Of a stretch of 64,000 nt of DNA, positions 44,149 through 53,635 are shown piece after piece. Origin of the DNA: Halopseudomonas formosensis (GTDB lineage: Bacteria > Pseudomonadota > Gammaproteobacteria > Pseudomonadales > Pseudomonadaceae); contig NZ_FOYD01000001.1 in the NCBI RefSeq assembly GCF_900115905.1, positions 609,024-673,023 of the forward strand. Reading direction: 5' to 3'. The notes beneath the pieces are model-generated. The model searched no databases. It was not told the origin of the DNA and saw only the letters and a program-made list of their open reading frames with translations. Position 1 is the first letter of the stretch. Every line of letters starts with the position of its first letter. Both the position numbers and the translations under genes were made by a program.

Positions 44149-45459
44149 TCACAGCAGGGTGAAGGTGTAGCTGGCGATGGCGCGCAGCTCGTCCTGATCC
44201 CGTTGGCCGGCCACGTCGCTGCGCAGGCTGGCATGGCGCAGGGACAGGTCGAGGTTCTTCAGCCAGCCGTTCTGGATGCGGTAGTCGACCCGCAGATCCC
44301 GCTCCCACTCATGATCAGCGCCGGACACGGCGGCCTTGACGTCATCGCCACGCAGGTAGGTGGCGCTGGCCTTCAGGCCGGGAACGCCGGCATTGGCGAA
44401 GTCATAGGCATAGCGTGCCAGCCAGGTCTTCTCGCCGGCCCGCTGGAATTTGGCGATCTGCGAGTCGGTGATCAGGTAGGCAGTGGCGCCGTTACCGTTG
44501 TTGACGAAGGGGAAATGGCTGTCGCCGCTCAGGTGCTGGTAGCCGAGCCCCAGGCTGTGCCCGCTCAGGCTGTAGGTGAACAGGGCGCTGAGGGCGCGGT
44601 TGTCGACCCGGCCGTCGTTCTGGAAGCCGGCAGCGCCGTAGCCTGCTTGGCCGTCATCGTTGGCGCCGTCGGCATTGCTGTCGAAGGCGCGCAGATCGGT
44701 ATTCAGCTTGCCATTGCCCAGGCCGATGTTATGGACCAGTCCGAGAAAGTGCTGGCGGTAGTAGTCTTCCAGCTCGGCAAAGTAGTAGCTGGTGATCAGG
44801 TTGTCGGTCAGCTGGTAGTCACCGCCGGCAAAACGGAACTGATTGACCCGCTCGGTACCGCCGGCAATGGTCAGCCCTTCGTAATCGGTCGAGGCGCGAC
44901 CGCTGGCCCTCTCGATCTGGCCCAGATTCAGGGTCAGGCCCTCGATGTCCCGGGAGGTCAGCTGACCGCCACGGAATGTCTGCGGCAGCAGGCGGCCGTC
45001 GTTGAAGGTCAGCACCGGCAGTTTGGGTTGCAGGGCACCGAGGCGCAGCTCGGTTCTGCCGATACGGGCCTTGCCGGTGAAGTCGATGCGGCTGAAATTG
45101 CTGACCGCGCTGCCGTCGTCCTCCAGCGGGAAGAGGGCACCCGGGTTGCGGTCTCGGTCAGCCTTGGTGGTGCGGCCGCCCGAATCCAGGCGGATACCAA
45201 CCTGGCCCAGGGCATCCAGACCGAAGCCGACCGGACCTGCGGTATAACCGGACTGGAAGTTGAGCAGGAAGCCCTGGCCCCACTCCTCACTCTTCGAGGG
45301 GGAGGCGGCGCCACTGCGATTGTCCTGGTTGAAGTAGAAGTTGCGGGCGCCGAGGGTGGCACTGGCACCCTCGACGAATCCCTCACCGGCCTGGGCCAGG
45401 GTGGGCAGGGTGGACAGCAGTCCGAGGGCGATGGCGCTGGCCAGCAGAGTGTGTTGCAT
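44149..45459 (-). CDS. OprD family outer-membrane porin
   Basis: A 436-residue 18-strand porin of the OprD/Occ family. It has a signal peptide (1-24, ending TLAQA), then GFVEGASATLGARNFYFNQD. EEWGQGFLLNFQSGYTAGPV and the C-terminal ASYTFTLL complete the barrel signature. OprD porins take up small carboxylates and related compounds. The AT-rich upstream motif shared with lsfA and ssuE suggests sulfur-starvation control, which would make it a sulfonate or sulfate-ester porin; this is inference. Confidence 0.92.
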   Translation of the reverse strand: MQHTLLASAIALGLLSTLPTLAQAGEGFVEGASATLGARNFYFNQDNRSGAASPSKSEEWGQGFLLNFQSGYTAGPVGFGLDALGQVGIRLDSGGRTTKADRDRNPGALFPLEDDGSAVSNFSRIDFTGKARIGRTELRLGALQPKLPVLTFNDGRLLPQTFRGGQLTSRDIEGLTLNLGQIERASGRASTDYEGLTIAGGTERVNQFRFAGGDYQLTDNLITSYYFAELEDYYRQHFLGLVHNIGLGNGKLNTDLRAFDSNADGANDDGQAGYGAAGFQNDGRVDNRALSALFTYSLSGHSLGLGYQHLSGDSHFPFVNNGNGATAYLITDSQIAKFQRAGEKTWLARYAYDFANAGVPGLKASATYLRGDDVKAAVSGADHEWERDLRVDYRIQNGWLKNLDLSLRHASLRSDVAGQRDQDELRAIASYTFTLL

Positions 45460-45533
45460 GGTGTGCTCCGTTTATTCATCCGTGTGGTCATGGGTGTGTC
45501 ATCCGGCTCTGCGTGGTCGAGTGGCGCGCTGAC

Positions 45534-45606
45534 AGTGGGGATAAAATAAACGAAGGCTGTATTTTTAAAAAAGAATAAAAATGAATGTGTTGATTCGATT
45601 TGGTTA
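45534..45606 (-). promoter_or_regulatory. AT-rich upstream region of the OprD gene
   Basis: This AT-rich segment contains AAAAGAATAAA at 45569-45579 and GTTGATTCGATTT at 45589-45601. Over the 29 bases from AAAAGAATAAA to ATTCG it is identical to the lsfA upstream region at 21 positions. It lies about 110-140 bases before the porin start. Confidence 0.5.
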
Positions 45607-45999
45607 TTATGGCGCCCGGACCTGCTCGACTTCAGTTCCCGTTTCCGTGGTGCGGGGGCCGAACCACTTTTCCATCTGCACCCGGGTCCGTGCCTTGATG
45701 TCATCGTTGATGTAGAAGGCGACTGTGGTCAGAGCGGCGGCCAGTACGCCCAGGTCATCGGTATAGCCGACCAGGGGCGCCAGATCGGGAATGGCGTCCA
45801 GGGGGAAGATGAAGTAACCCAGTGCGCCGTAGATGGCCGTCTTCGCCCAGCGCGGCGTGGCTGGACTCTGGGCGGCGTAGAACAGCCAGAGCACCTTCTC
45901 CACCACCTCTTCGCCGGCGGCGCGGGCATAGCGGACAAGTTTGCGTCGCAGTCCCGATTCGCTGTAGGTGCGGGCGTAGCGCTGATTGGGGTCTTGCAT
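45607..45999 (-). CDS. YkvA family membrane protein (DUF1232)
   Basis: A 130-residue protein with the DUF1232 core YGALGYFIFPLDAIPDLAPL followed by VGYTDDLGVLAAAL. That motif (xxDxIPD...GYxDDL) defines the YkvA family. One or two hydrophobic segments suggest membrane association. The function of the family is unknown. The ATG at 45999 is preceded by AGGAGAG; the frame extends to 46068 without support. Confidence 0.85.
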   Translation of the reverse strand: MQDPNQRYARTYSESGLRRKLVRYARAAGEEVVEKVLWLFYAAQSPATPRWAKTAIYGALGYFIFPLDAIPDLAPLVGYTDDLGVLAAALTTVAFYINDDIKARTRVQMEKWFGPRTTETGTEVEQVRAP

Positions 46000-46099
46000 G
46001 GCAGCTCTCCTGGGGTGACTGGTCATGACAGATGACCATGGTACACCGGAAAAGGTGCCGGAGGGCAAAGCCCCGGCACGGTGGCCGGGGCTGCAGGGC

Positions 46100-47404
46100 T
46101 CAGAGCAGGACGAAGTTGTAGGTCAGGTAGACCCGCAGCTGGTCCTCGTCACGGGCGACATCGGAGCGCAGGCTGGCATGGCGCAGCGATACACCCAGAT
46201 CCTTGAGCACACCGCTCTGGACCTTGTAGTCCAGACGCAGGTCGCGTTCCCACTCGCGGTCACCGGTGTTGCCCAGGGTGTCGATGTCACTGCCGCGCAG
46301 GTACTTGGCGCTGAAGCTCAGACCCGGCACGTAGTCGGCGAAGTTGTAACCGTACTGGCCGACCCAGGTCTTCTCGCCGGCGCGCTCGAACTTGCCGATC
46401 TGCGAGTCGGTGATCAGGTAGGCGGTGGCACCGTCGCCGTTGTTGACGAAGGCGAAGTTGCTGTCACCGCGCATTGCCTGATAACCCAGACCCAGGGAGT
46501 GGTTGCTGCGGTGATAGGTGAACAGGGCGCTCATGGCCTGGTTGTCCACCTCGCCGTCGTTGAATACGCCGGCTGCGCCATAACCAGCTTCGCCACTGCG
46601 ATTGGCACCGGTGGAGTTGCTGTCGAAGTAGCGCAGGTCGGTGACCAGCTTGCCCTCGCCCAGCGGCAGGGTATGCACCGCGCCGAGGTAGTGCTGCTTG
46701 TAGTAGTCCTTGAGCTTGGCAAAGTAGTAGCTGGCAACCAGATTGTCACCCAGCTGGGCGTCACCGCCGGCGTACTGGAACTTGTTCACCCGCTCGGTAC
46801 CACCGGCGATGCGCAGGCCGTCATAGTGGCTCCAGCTGCGGCTGCTGGCTTCGTCGAACTGGCCCGCGCGCAGGGTCAGGTTGTCGATCTCGTCGGAGGT
46901 CACCATCACACCGCTGTAGGTCTGCGGCAGCAGGCGGCCATCGTTGCGGGTCAGGATCGGCAGGGCGGGTTCGAAGCCGCGTCCGGCCTTGATCTCGGTA
47001 GCGGATACCTTGGCCTTGGCGGCGAAGTCGATCTGGCTGAATTCGGATACCGCGCTGTTATCGTCTTCCAGCGGGAACATGGTGCCGGGCTGGCGGCTGG
47101 CGTCAGCATCGCCACGCTTGCCGCCGGAGTCCAGGCGCAGGCCGGCACGGGCGAATACGTCCAGCCCCAGGCCTACCGGGCCCTGGGTGTAACCGGAGTT
47201 GAACCTGAGCATGAAGCCCTGGCCCCATTCCCGGTCGCTTGGAGCGCCGGTGGCGTTCTTGTAGTCGCCGTCGTAGTACAGGTTGCGCAGGCTCAGGTTG
47301 GCCTTGGCGTCTTCCACGAAGCCGCCACCCTGGGCGACGGACAGGCCCGGCAGGGCCAGCAGGCCAGCGGCAACACCGGTGGCGATCAGGGTTCTTTTCA
47401 TCAT
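46100..47404 (-). CDS. OprD family outer-membrane porin
   Basis: A 434-residue OprD-type porin with a signal peptide (about 1-25, ending LSVAQ) and GGFVEDAKANLSLRNLYYDG at the mature start. REWGQGFMLRFNSGYTQGPV, the EKTWVGQYGYNFADYVPGLS strand region and the C-terminal LTYNFVLL are typical. It is similar to the porin at 44149 but not identical, and its upstream region lacks the AT-rich motif, so substrate and control probably differ. The ATG at 47404 follows GAGGAATGAC; an open frame to 47464 adds no signal-like sequence. Confidence 0.92.
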   Translation of the reverse strand: MMKRTLIATGVAAGLLALPGLSVAQGGGFVEDAKANLSLRNLYYDGDYKNATGAPSDREWGQGFMLRFNSGYTQGPVGLGLDVFARAGLRLDSGGKRGDADASRQPGTMFPLEDDNSAVSEFSQIDFAAKAKVSATEIKAGRGFEPALPILTRNDGRLLPQTYSGVMVTSDEIDNLTLRAGQFDEASSRSWSHYDGLRIAGGTERVNKFQYAGGDAQLGDNLVASYYFAKLKDYYKQHYLGAVHTLPLGEGKLVTDLRYFDSNSTGANRSGEAGYGAAGVFNDGEVDNQAMSALFTYHRSNHSLGLGYQAMRGDSNFAFVNNGDGATAYLITDSQIGKFERAGEKTWVGQYGYNFADYVPGLSFSAKYLRGSDIDTLGNTGDREWERDLRLDYKVQSGVLKDLGVSLRHASLRSDVARDEDQLRVYLTYNFVLL

Positions 47405-47521
47405 GTCATTCCTCGGTTTGTTTGTTACTGTCCGGGGGCGGCCGGTTTCCAGCCGCTGTAACATAGTTGAAATCCCTGAGAAATCAATCAGTCATTGGTC
47501 GCAACCCGGTGCGCACCCCGC

Positions 47522-48331
47522 TCAGCGGGCCGCTTCGTAGAGCGGCCGGACCTTGGCGATATTGCCGCGCAGCGTCTCTATGCGACCCGAGGACGAGGGG
47601 TGGGTACTGAGAAACGCCGGGGGCTGGCCCTGGGAGGCGGCGCCCATCTTCTGCCACAGCGTGACGGCGGCTTCGGGGTTGTAGCCGGCTCGGGCGGCCA
47701 GCTCCAGGCCGATCAGGTCGGCCTCGGTTTCGTTGGCGCGGCTGTTGGGCAGGGTCAGGCCATACTGCACCGCCAGGTCCGCGGCCTGGCGGGCACCGTC
47801 GCCGAGCCCGAGCAGGGAGCCGATCACCTGGGTGCCCATCTGGGTGGCGTAGGCGCGGGAGATGGCCTCCCGTCCGTGTTCGCGCAACGCATGGGCGATC
47901 TCGTGGCCCATGATCTGGGCGATTTCATCATCGCTGAGCTTGAGCTGGTCGACGATGCCGGTATAGAACAGGATCTTGCCGCCAGGCATGCAGCTGGCGT
48001 TGAGCGCATCGCTCTTGATCAGGTTGACTTCCCAATCCCAGCTGCGGGCGTCCGGGCGGAAATGGTCAACTTCACCAACGAGCCGGTCGGCGATGGTGCG
48101 CAGCCGCTTGAGCATGGCGGCATCGGTATTGAGCAGATTCTTGCTGCGGGCCTCGGCGAGCATTTCCTGATAGGACTCGGCAGCCATCCGGTCGACTTCG
48201 GTGCTGGACAGACCGCTGACCATGTACTGGTTGCGCTGGACGCCCACGGCACCACCCTGGGTGGTCTGGACACTCTCACAGCTCATCAGCAGCATCAGCG
48301 GCAGGCAATAGGCAAGGCGGCGAATACGCAT
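47522..48331 (-). CDS. M48 family metalloprotease lipoprotein
   Basis: A 269-residue periplasmic zinc protease. The lipobox LLMSC puts the lipidated cysteine at residue 18. The zinc motif HEIAH is at residues 143-147, and the third ligand is in NETEADLIGLELAA. This matches LoiP/YcaL-type M48B proteases involved in outer-membrane protein quality control. It is divergent from the chemoreceptor at 48455, with 123 bases between. Confidence 0.9.
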   Translation of the reverse strand: MRIRRLAYCLPLMLLMSCESVQTTQGGAVGVQRNQYMVSGLSSTEVDRMAAESYQEMLAEARSKNLLNTDAAMLKRLRTIADRLVGEVDHFRPDARSWDWEVNLIKSDALNASCMPGGKILFYTGIVDQLKLSDDEIAQIMGHEIAHALREHGREAISRAYATQMGTQVIGSLLGLGDGARQAADLAVQYGLTLPNSRANETEADLIGLELAARAGYNPEAAVTLWQKMGAASQGQPPAFLSTHPSSSGRIETLRGNIAKVRPLYEAAR

Positions 48332-48454
48332 GACGGATAACCCTTCCGTAACAAACTGGTAATGGATGCAGCGAACAATAGCAGATCGCCGCTGAAGGTT
48401 TGACCACCTCTGCCGATAAAGTTATATCCCGGTTCCCGTCGTGACGAGTACTTC

Positions 48455-50587
48455 ATGAAATTCCGATCAATACAGCTGTCCGTCGCCGCTCTGGCAGGCG
48501 CTTGTCTCTTCGTGGCGGTGGGGGCAATGACCCTCTATGCCCTGCTGGCCTTCGAGCGCAATCAGACCCTGGTAGCCGAGCGCACCGAGCAGTTGCTGGA
48601 GCGGCATGTACGCGAGCGGCTGGAGGCGGTGGCCAGCAGCGAGATGCTGCGTATCCGCCAGCAGCTCGAGCAGCCTCTGGTGGTCAACGAGCAACTGGCG
48701 CTGCTCAATCGTCAGGCGGCGGACGTGCGGGACGGGTTGCCGCAACTGATGGTCAGCCGGGACGAGATGCTGCGCTATGTCCGTCAGGTGCTGGAAGAGC
48801 GGGCCGACCTGCTGGCAGCTTACGTAGCCTGGGAGCCCGGCGCCTTCGACGGGCTGGACAGCTTCTACGCCAACACCGGGCTGCCCGGGCACAGCGAGGA
48901 AGGGCAGTTCATACCCTACTGGTACCGCGAGGCTGATGGCAGCATTGCCCTGGATCTGCTCAGCGAACTGAACGATGAAACCCTGCTGGACACCGGGATA
49001 CGGGCGGGCGAGTACTATCTGTGTCCCCGGGAAACGGGACGCGCCTGCGTCGTCGACCCGGCTCCCTATCAGCTGGGCGACAAGCAGGTCATGCTGGCGT
49101 CCTTTTCCGCTCCGATCCTGCTCAACGGTGAATTCCTGGGAATCGTCGGCTCCGACCTGTCGGTGGATTTTCTGCAATCGATGCTCGAGCGCAGCAATGG
49201 CCACCTCTTTGACGGCCAGGGCGAGCAGGCCTTGATCAGCAGTAATGGTCGGCTGGTCGCCTGGACCGGTGAAGGGGCCGCGGCGGGGGAGTCGGCCGCG
49301 GCGATTCTCGACAGCGTCGATCAGGCCAACCTGCGGCAGCTGAAGGAAGAGCCCATCTATGAAGTGGACCGGGCCAACAATCTCATCGAGCTGTGGATGC
49401 CCGTGCCCCTGGGGAACTCCGCCGCCCGCTGGGCGCTGCTGTTCCGCCTGCCGCTGGATGTGGTGATGGCGGACCTGGCCGCGCTGGACGCCGAGCTTGC
49501 CGAGCAGCAGTCCGGCGCTGCCGGCACCCTGATGATCATCGGTGTAATGATCGCCCTGGCGGGGCTCGGGGTGATGCTGCTGGTGGGGTACAACCTGGCG
49601 CGGCCGGCCCGTCAACTGGTCGGCATGCTGAATGAGGTTGCCCGGGGGGACGGGGACCTGACCCGGCGCCTGCCGGTGGAGCGGGCTGACGAGTTCGGTG
49701 CCATCGCTGCAGGCTTCAATGCCTTTCTCGACAAGCTGCAGGGTATGATCCGCGAGGTGGTCGGCTCGGTGCAGCAGGTGACGGATGCGGCGGAAAATAC
49801 CGCCGATATCGCCATGCGCACCAATGACGGAGTGCAGAAGCAGCTGGCCGAGATCGAGCTGGTGGCTACCGCGGTCGCCGAGATGACCGCCACTGCCCAG
49901 GACGTCGCACGCAATGCCAGTCTGGCGGCGGAAGCAGCCGGCAACGCCAACGGCTCGGCCAGTCATGGTCGTGAAGTGGTACAACAGACCGCGGCGACCA
50001 TTCAGCAGCTATCCGCCGATATCCAGCAGGCGGTTCAGACCGTTGAGAGCCTGGCCAGGGACAGCGAGAACATCACCTCGATCCTCGATGTGATCCGGGG
50101 TATCGCCGAGCAGACCAATCTGCTGGCGCTGAACGCAGCGATCGAGGCGGCCCGGGCCGGTGAGCACGGTCGGGGCTTTGCAGTGGTGGCCGATGAGGTG
50201 CGCAATCTGGCCCTCAAGACCCAGGCCTCCACCGAAGAGATTCAGCAGATGATCGAGCAACTGCAGAACGGCACGCGGCAGACAGTACGGATCATGGAGC
50301 AGAGCAGGGCGCGTACCGGCGAGAGCGTGCTGCAGGCCGAAGAGGCCGATGCCGCACTGATGTCCATCACCCAGGCAGTGTCGGTGATCAATGACATGAA
50401 CATCCAGATCGCCAGCGCTGCCGAGCAGCAGAGCGCGGTGGCCGAGGACATCAACCGCAATGTGGCCAATATCGGCACCGTGGCCAACGAGGTTGCCGGC
50501 GGGGCGGCGGAGTCTTCCACCGCCAGTGCCGGTCTGACCAAGCTGGCCGAGCACCAGCGGCGCCTGATCAATCAGTTCCGGGTGTAA
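48455..50587 (+). CDS. Methyl-accepting chemotaxis protein with Cache sensor domain
   Basis: A 710-residue chemoreceptor. TM1 spans about residues 9-31, a large periplasmic domain about 32-350 of double-Cache type, TM2 about 356-380, then HAMP. The signalling tip near 552-590 has [19 protein letters not shown]. Within the sensor, [10 protein letters not shown] and [13 protein letters not shown] resemble the dCache_1 pocket that often binds amino acids or organic acids. The ligand is unknown. The C-terminus overlaps the convergent SRAP-family gene by 20 bases. Confidence 0.92.
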   Translation: MKFRSIQLSVAALAGACLFVAVGAMTLYALLAFERNQTLVAERTEQLLERHVRERLEAVASSEMLRIRQQLEQPLVVNEQLALLNRQAADVRDGLPQLMVSRDEMLRYVRQVLEERADLLAAYVAWEPGAFDGLDSFYANTGLPGHSEEGQFIPYWYREADGSIALDLLSELNDETLLDTGIRAGEYYLCPRETGRACVVDPAPYQLGDKQVMLASFSAPILLNGEFLGIVGSDLSVDFLQSMLERSNGHLFDGQGEQALISSNGRLVAWTGEGAAAGESAAAILDSVDQANLRQLKEEPIYEVDRANNLIELWMPVPLGNSAARWALLFRLPLDVVMADLAALDAELAEQQSGAAGTLMIIGVMIALAGLGVMLLVGYNLARPARQLVGMLNEVARGDGDLTRRLPVERADEFGAIAAGFNAFLDKLQGMIREVVGSVQQVTDAAENTADIAMRTNDGVQKQLAEIELVATAVAEMTATAQDVARNASLAAEAAGNANGSASHGREVVQQTAATIQQLSADIQQAVQTVESLARDSENITSILDVIRGIAEQTNLLALNAAIEAARAGEHGRGFAVVADEVRNLALKTQASTEEIQQMIEQLQNGTRQTVRIMEQSRARTGESVLQAEEADAALMSITQAVSVINDMNIQIASAAEQQSAVAEDINRNVANIGTVANEVAGGAAESSTASAGLTKLAEHQRRLINQFRV

Positions 50588-51230
50588 GGCGTACCGGGTG
50601 CCCGGTAGGTGAAGTGCAGTGGGGGCCCTGGGTAGCGGGATTGCTCACCGCCGGGTTGACCGGATACATCAGCTGAACCTGCGGCTCGGCATTGAGCAGC
50701 AGCGGTTGCAGGGCCCTGGGTGCGGTGGCATGGGCCAGCCAGATGGCCTGCTCGGCCTGATTCAGTGCCACCGGCATGCGATCGGTCAGGCGCGCCGGCA
50801 AACCCTTGGCTGGCGCCGTGATCAATACGCAGCTGTCCCAGAAGGTGCCGTCCTCCAGCTGGTACCTGTCCCAGAGGCCGGCCAGCGCCAGGCTGTCCTG
50901 TTCCCGGCGCAGATACCAGGGCTGCTTGCGCCGGCCCTGCTGCTGCCATACGTAGTAACCCTCCACCGGGATCAGGCAGCGCCGCTGTACCAGCGGTTCG
51001 CGGAACATGGCCTTGTCATGCAGGAACTCGGCCTTGGCGGTGAACGGCGCCCGGCTCAGGTCCTTGAGCCAGCCGGGCGTCAGGTTCCACAGCACCCGGG
51101 CACATTCGACGCGCTTGTCGATCTTGCGCAGAATCAGCAGCTGCTGCCCCGGTGACAGGTTCCAGCTGGGCTGCCAGTGTTCGGGCACCTCGGGCAGCGG
51201 CGCCCGGAATTGGGCGAGGCGACCGCTCAC
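50568..51230 (-). CDS. SRAP (YedK/HMCES) family protein lacking the catalytic residues
   Basis: A 220-residue SRAP-fold protein. SRAP enzymes use Cys2 to crosslink abasic sites in single-stranded DNA, helped by Asn75, Glu105 and His160 (E. coli YedK numbering). Here the start is GTG-AGC-GGT-CGC, giving Met-Ser-Gly-Arg, so Cys2 is Ser. By alignment, Asn75 becomes Thr64 (PFTAKAEF), Glu105 becomes Val94 (EGYYVW) and His160 becomes Thr149 ([10 protein letters not shown]). The scaffold is kept: YNVAP-like WNLSPG, APGW-like TPGW, and a C-terminal YPVNPAVSN. This points to a catalytically dead paralogue or an altered function. The 3' end overlaps the convergent chemoreceptor gene by 20 bases. Confidence 0.82.
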   Translation of the reverse strand: MSGRLAQFRAPLPEVPEHWQPSWNLSPGQQLLILRKIDKRVECARVLWNLTPGWLKDLSRAPFTAKAEFLHDKAMFREPLVQRRCLIPVEGYYVWQQQGRRKQPWYLRREQDSLALAGLWDRYQLEDGTFWDSCVLITAPAKGLPARLTDRMPVALNQAEQAIWLAHATAPRALQPLLLNAEPQVQLMYPVNPAVSNPATQGPHCTSPTGHPVRLTPGTD

Positions 51231-51438
51231 CCTGCGCTCCGGACGGAGGCTTCATGCAACATGGGACTCTCCTCGGGCACCGCGGTCTGCGGAGCCTTGA
51301 TCTCGACGGCTAGTGTAAGCATTGGCCGCGGGCACTGCCAGCCACGGGGGCCGCGGCAGCGAAACCGCGATGGGGAATTGAGACTCCGACCGCAGCGCCG
51401 CATAATGCGCGCTCCATACCCACTTTGATGAGGAACCA

Positions 51439-52626
51439 ATGGGCGAGTTTGATGCCATCCGGCCGTATCACGATGATGAGGTGCCTGCGGTACTGCAGCG
51501 GTTACTGCAGGACAGAGAGCTGTTGCAGACACTGGCCGGATACCGCTTCCCACGCCTGAGTCGCTGGATGCCCGGTGTCAGCTGCCGCCTGGTCAGCGGT
51601 GCACTGCGCCGCGAGCTGCGGGGGGTGGACACGGTGCATGGACTGCAGCAGAGACTGGAGCCCTGGCTCGACAAGGTCATTGAAAAAAGCGCCCTGACCG
51701 TTACCTACAGCGGTCTGGACAACCTCAGCAAGACCCAGCCCCATCTGTTCCTGGCCAATCACCGGGACATTGCCATGGACCCGGCCTTCGTCAATTACGC
51801 GCTCTACCACAGCGGGCACCCCACGCCGCGTATCGCTATCGGCGACAACCTGCTGCAGCGCTCCTTCGTCAGCGACCTGATGCGGCTGAACAAGTGTTTC
51901 ATCGTGCACCGCTCGGTGACCGGGCGCCGGGAGAAGCTGGCGGTGTACCAGACCCTGTCGGCCTACATCAACCATTCGATAGCCACTGGTCACTCCGTCT
52001 GGATTGCCCAGGCCGAGGGGCGTGCCAAGGATGGTCGGGACCGAACCGACACCGCGATCATCAAGATGCTGTGCATGAGTCGCAAGGGTGAGGACTTCGC
52101 CGACGTGATCCGTTCGCTGAACATAGTGCCGGTCTCCATCGCCTACGAATGGGACCCCTGCGACCAGATGAAGGCGCGGGAGCTGGAACAGCGCGAGCGC
52201 ACCGGCAGCTATACCAAGCAGCCGGGCGAGGACGACAGCTCCATCGCCAAGGGGCTGACCGGGTACAAGGGACGGGTGCACATCGCCTTCGGCACGCCGC
52301 TGACCGGCGACTACGCCGATGCCAGGGCGGTGGCGGCCGAGGCGGACAGGCAGATTCTGGGGCTGTACCGGCTCTATCCCAGCAACTACCTGGCGGTGGA
52401 GCAGCTGGGCAGCGAGTTTGCCGAAGTGGACATCAGCGGCTGGCGCAAGCAATTTGCGCCCGAGGTGCTGAGCGGGGAGCAGCAGCGCTTCGAGGAGCGA
52501 CTGGCCCAATGCCCCGCGGAGCAGCGGCTGTGGTGGCTGCGCCAGTATGCCAATCCCGTGCTCAGTCGGCAGGTGTCAGAATTGCGCGGAAGCGACGCTC
52601 AGCAGCAGGGCCAGGCCGAGGCATAG
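51439..52626 (+). CDS. 1-acyl-sn-glycerol-3-phosphate acyltransferase family protein
   Basis: A 395-residue acyltransferase-fold protein. The catalytic region LFLANHRDIAMDPAFVNYAL has His108 with aspartates at +2 and +6, instead of the exact HX4D spacing of PlsC. VWIAQAEGRAKDGRDRTDT matches the second (FPEGxR-like) substrate block. It is probably a membrane-surface phospholipid or lipid acyltransferase; the substrate is unknown. The ATG at 51439 follows GATGAGGAAC. Its last 51 bases overlap the small convergent gene at 52576. Confidence 0.8.
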   Translation: MGEFDAIRPYHDDEVPAVLQRLLQDRELLQTLAGYRFPRLSRWMPGVSCRLVSGALRRELRGVDTVHGLQQRLEPWLDKVIEKSALTVTYSGLDNLSKTQPHLFLANHRDIAMDPAFVNYALYHSGHPTPRIAIGDNLLQRSFVSDLMRLNKCFIVHRSVTGRREKLAVYQTLSAYINHSIATGHSVWIAQAEGRAKDGRDRTDTAIIKMLCMSRKGEDFADVIRSLNIVPVSIAYEWDPCDQMKARELEQRERTGSYTKQPGEDDSSIAKGLTGYKGRVHIAFGTPLTGDYADARAVAAEADRQILGLYRLYPSNYLAVEQLGSEFAEVDISGWRKQFAPEVLSGEQQRFEERLAQCPAEQRLWWLRQYANPVLSRQVSELRGSDAQQQGQAEA

Positions 52627-52851
52627 ACAGCCGACCAGGCTGAACAGCCGGTTGGTCTTTCTGCTGGCCAGCGGCAGTTCTTCCTCCAGGGTGCCCGCAT
52701 CGCTGCTGAGCAGGCGTTGGGCGCGGAGGGTACGCAGCTGGGTCGCCAGGATCAGCCAGCTGCCGCACAGCCCGTAGAAGAGTGCCAGGCTGTTCAGCAC
52801 CAGTGCAGCATTGTTCAGATAAAATACCCACGCGGCCTGAAACAAGGGCAT
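52576..52851 (-). CDS. Small hypothetical membrane protein
   Basis: A 91-residue protein with two clear hydrophobic segments: about residues 5-32 (FYLNNAALVLNSLALFYGLC) and about 69-90 (RLFSLVGCLCLGLALLLSVA). A polar loop lies between them. The ATG at 52851 is used; the frame extends further upstream to 52959, but that part is arginine/threonine-rich and lacks a ribosome site. No family was recognised. It overlaps the 3' end of the convergent acyltransferase by 51 bases, which is unusual but compatible with real genes. Confidence 0.6.
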   Translation of the reverse strand: MPLFQAAWVFYLNNAALVLNSLALFYGLCGSWLILATQLRTLRAQRLLSSDAGTLEEELPLASRKTNRLFSLVGCLCLGLALLLSVASAQF

Positions 52852-53131
52852 AGGAAAGTCTCCGATTGTTCGGTGTTCGTGACCTGCGGGCGTTATAGTT
52901 GTTGTGGCGGGTACAACGAAGGCGAAAGCCGAGCCAGCGCCGTCAAGGCGGGCCGACACCAGGAAAAAACGACGAGCAGTCTAGAGCAAATCGCTGCGAG
53001 GCTCGACCCGCAAAGCGGAAATCCGATGAAATGCCTGCCGTGCAACGATTGCCACTCAGGGCAGTCCAACGAGCACGACAGATCGAGGTCCAGCCGGTCA
53101 CTCGGCCGGCATACAGACAGGATGGTGATTT

Positions 53132-53593
53132 ATGAAAAAACGTATTCTCACGAGCTGCCTGCTCGGCCTGACCCTGGCCGTGGGTGGTTGCGCCTCCAGC
53201 CTGACCGGTGACACCTACAGTCGATCCGAGGCCCGCGCTCCCCAGACCGTGCGCATGGGCACCGTGGAATCGGTACGCCTGGTACAGATCGAAGGGACCA
53301 AGACCAACATAGGTACCGGCGCCGGTGCCGTCATCGGTGGTGTGGCCGGCAGTTCTGTGGGCGGCGGACGCGGCAGCATCATCACCGGCGTGCTGGGTGC
53401 AGTGGCCGGTGGCATGGCCGGCGCTGCCGCCGAGGAAGGCATCACCCGCAACCAAGGCGTGGAAATTACCGTGCGTGAAGATGGCGGCCAGACCCGGGCC
53501 TATGTCCAGGAGGTGGACAAGAACGTGTCATTTGCCCCGGGGGAGCGGGTTCGCATCCTGACCGTGAACGGGGTATCCCGGGTCAGCAAGTAG
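53132..53593 (+). CDS. Glycine-zipper outer-membrane lipoprotein (SlyB/Pcp-like)
   Basis: A 153-residue lipoprotein with lipobox VGGC, lipidated Cys20. Residues about 62-102 form a glycine-zipper 2TM domain (GTGAGAVIGGVAGSSVGGG followed by GVLGAVAGGMAGAAAEEG). The C-terminus is a small beta domain with VEITVREDGGQTRAYVQE. This is the layout of SlyB/Pcp envelope lipoproteins, which respond to envelope stress. The 280-base upstream gap (52852-53131) shows no supported gene. Confidence 0.85.
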   Translation: MKKRILTSCLLGLTLAVGGCASSLTGDTYSRSEARAPQTVRMGTVESVRLVQIEGTKTNIGTGAGAVIGGVAGSSVGGGRGSIITGVLGAVAGGMAGAAAEEGITRNQGVEITVREDGGQTRAYVQEVDKNVSFAPGERVRILTVNGVSRVSK

Positions 53594-53601
53594 AAGTGAC
53601 A

Positions 53602-53627
53602 GCGGGCCCGGCGTGAGCCAGGCCCGC
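53602..53627. terminator. GC-rich hairpin between convergent lipoprotein genes
   Basis: GCGGGCC (53602-53608) pairs with GGCCCGC (53621-53627), extended by GGC/GCC across one C-A mismatch, with a GTGA loop. It sits between the convergent SlyB-like and OmpA-like genes and could terminate both, although there is no T-run. Confidence 0.5.
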
Positions 53628-53635
53628 AAGCCCGA

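Noticed and set aside
53026..53211. Cysteine-rich short ORF starting MKCLPCNDCH
   Set aside because: It runs into the SlyB-like lipoprotein gene in another frame and lacks a ribosome site; the CxxCxxC pattern is probably chance.
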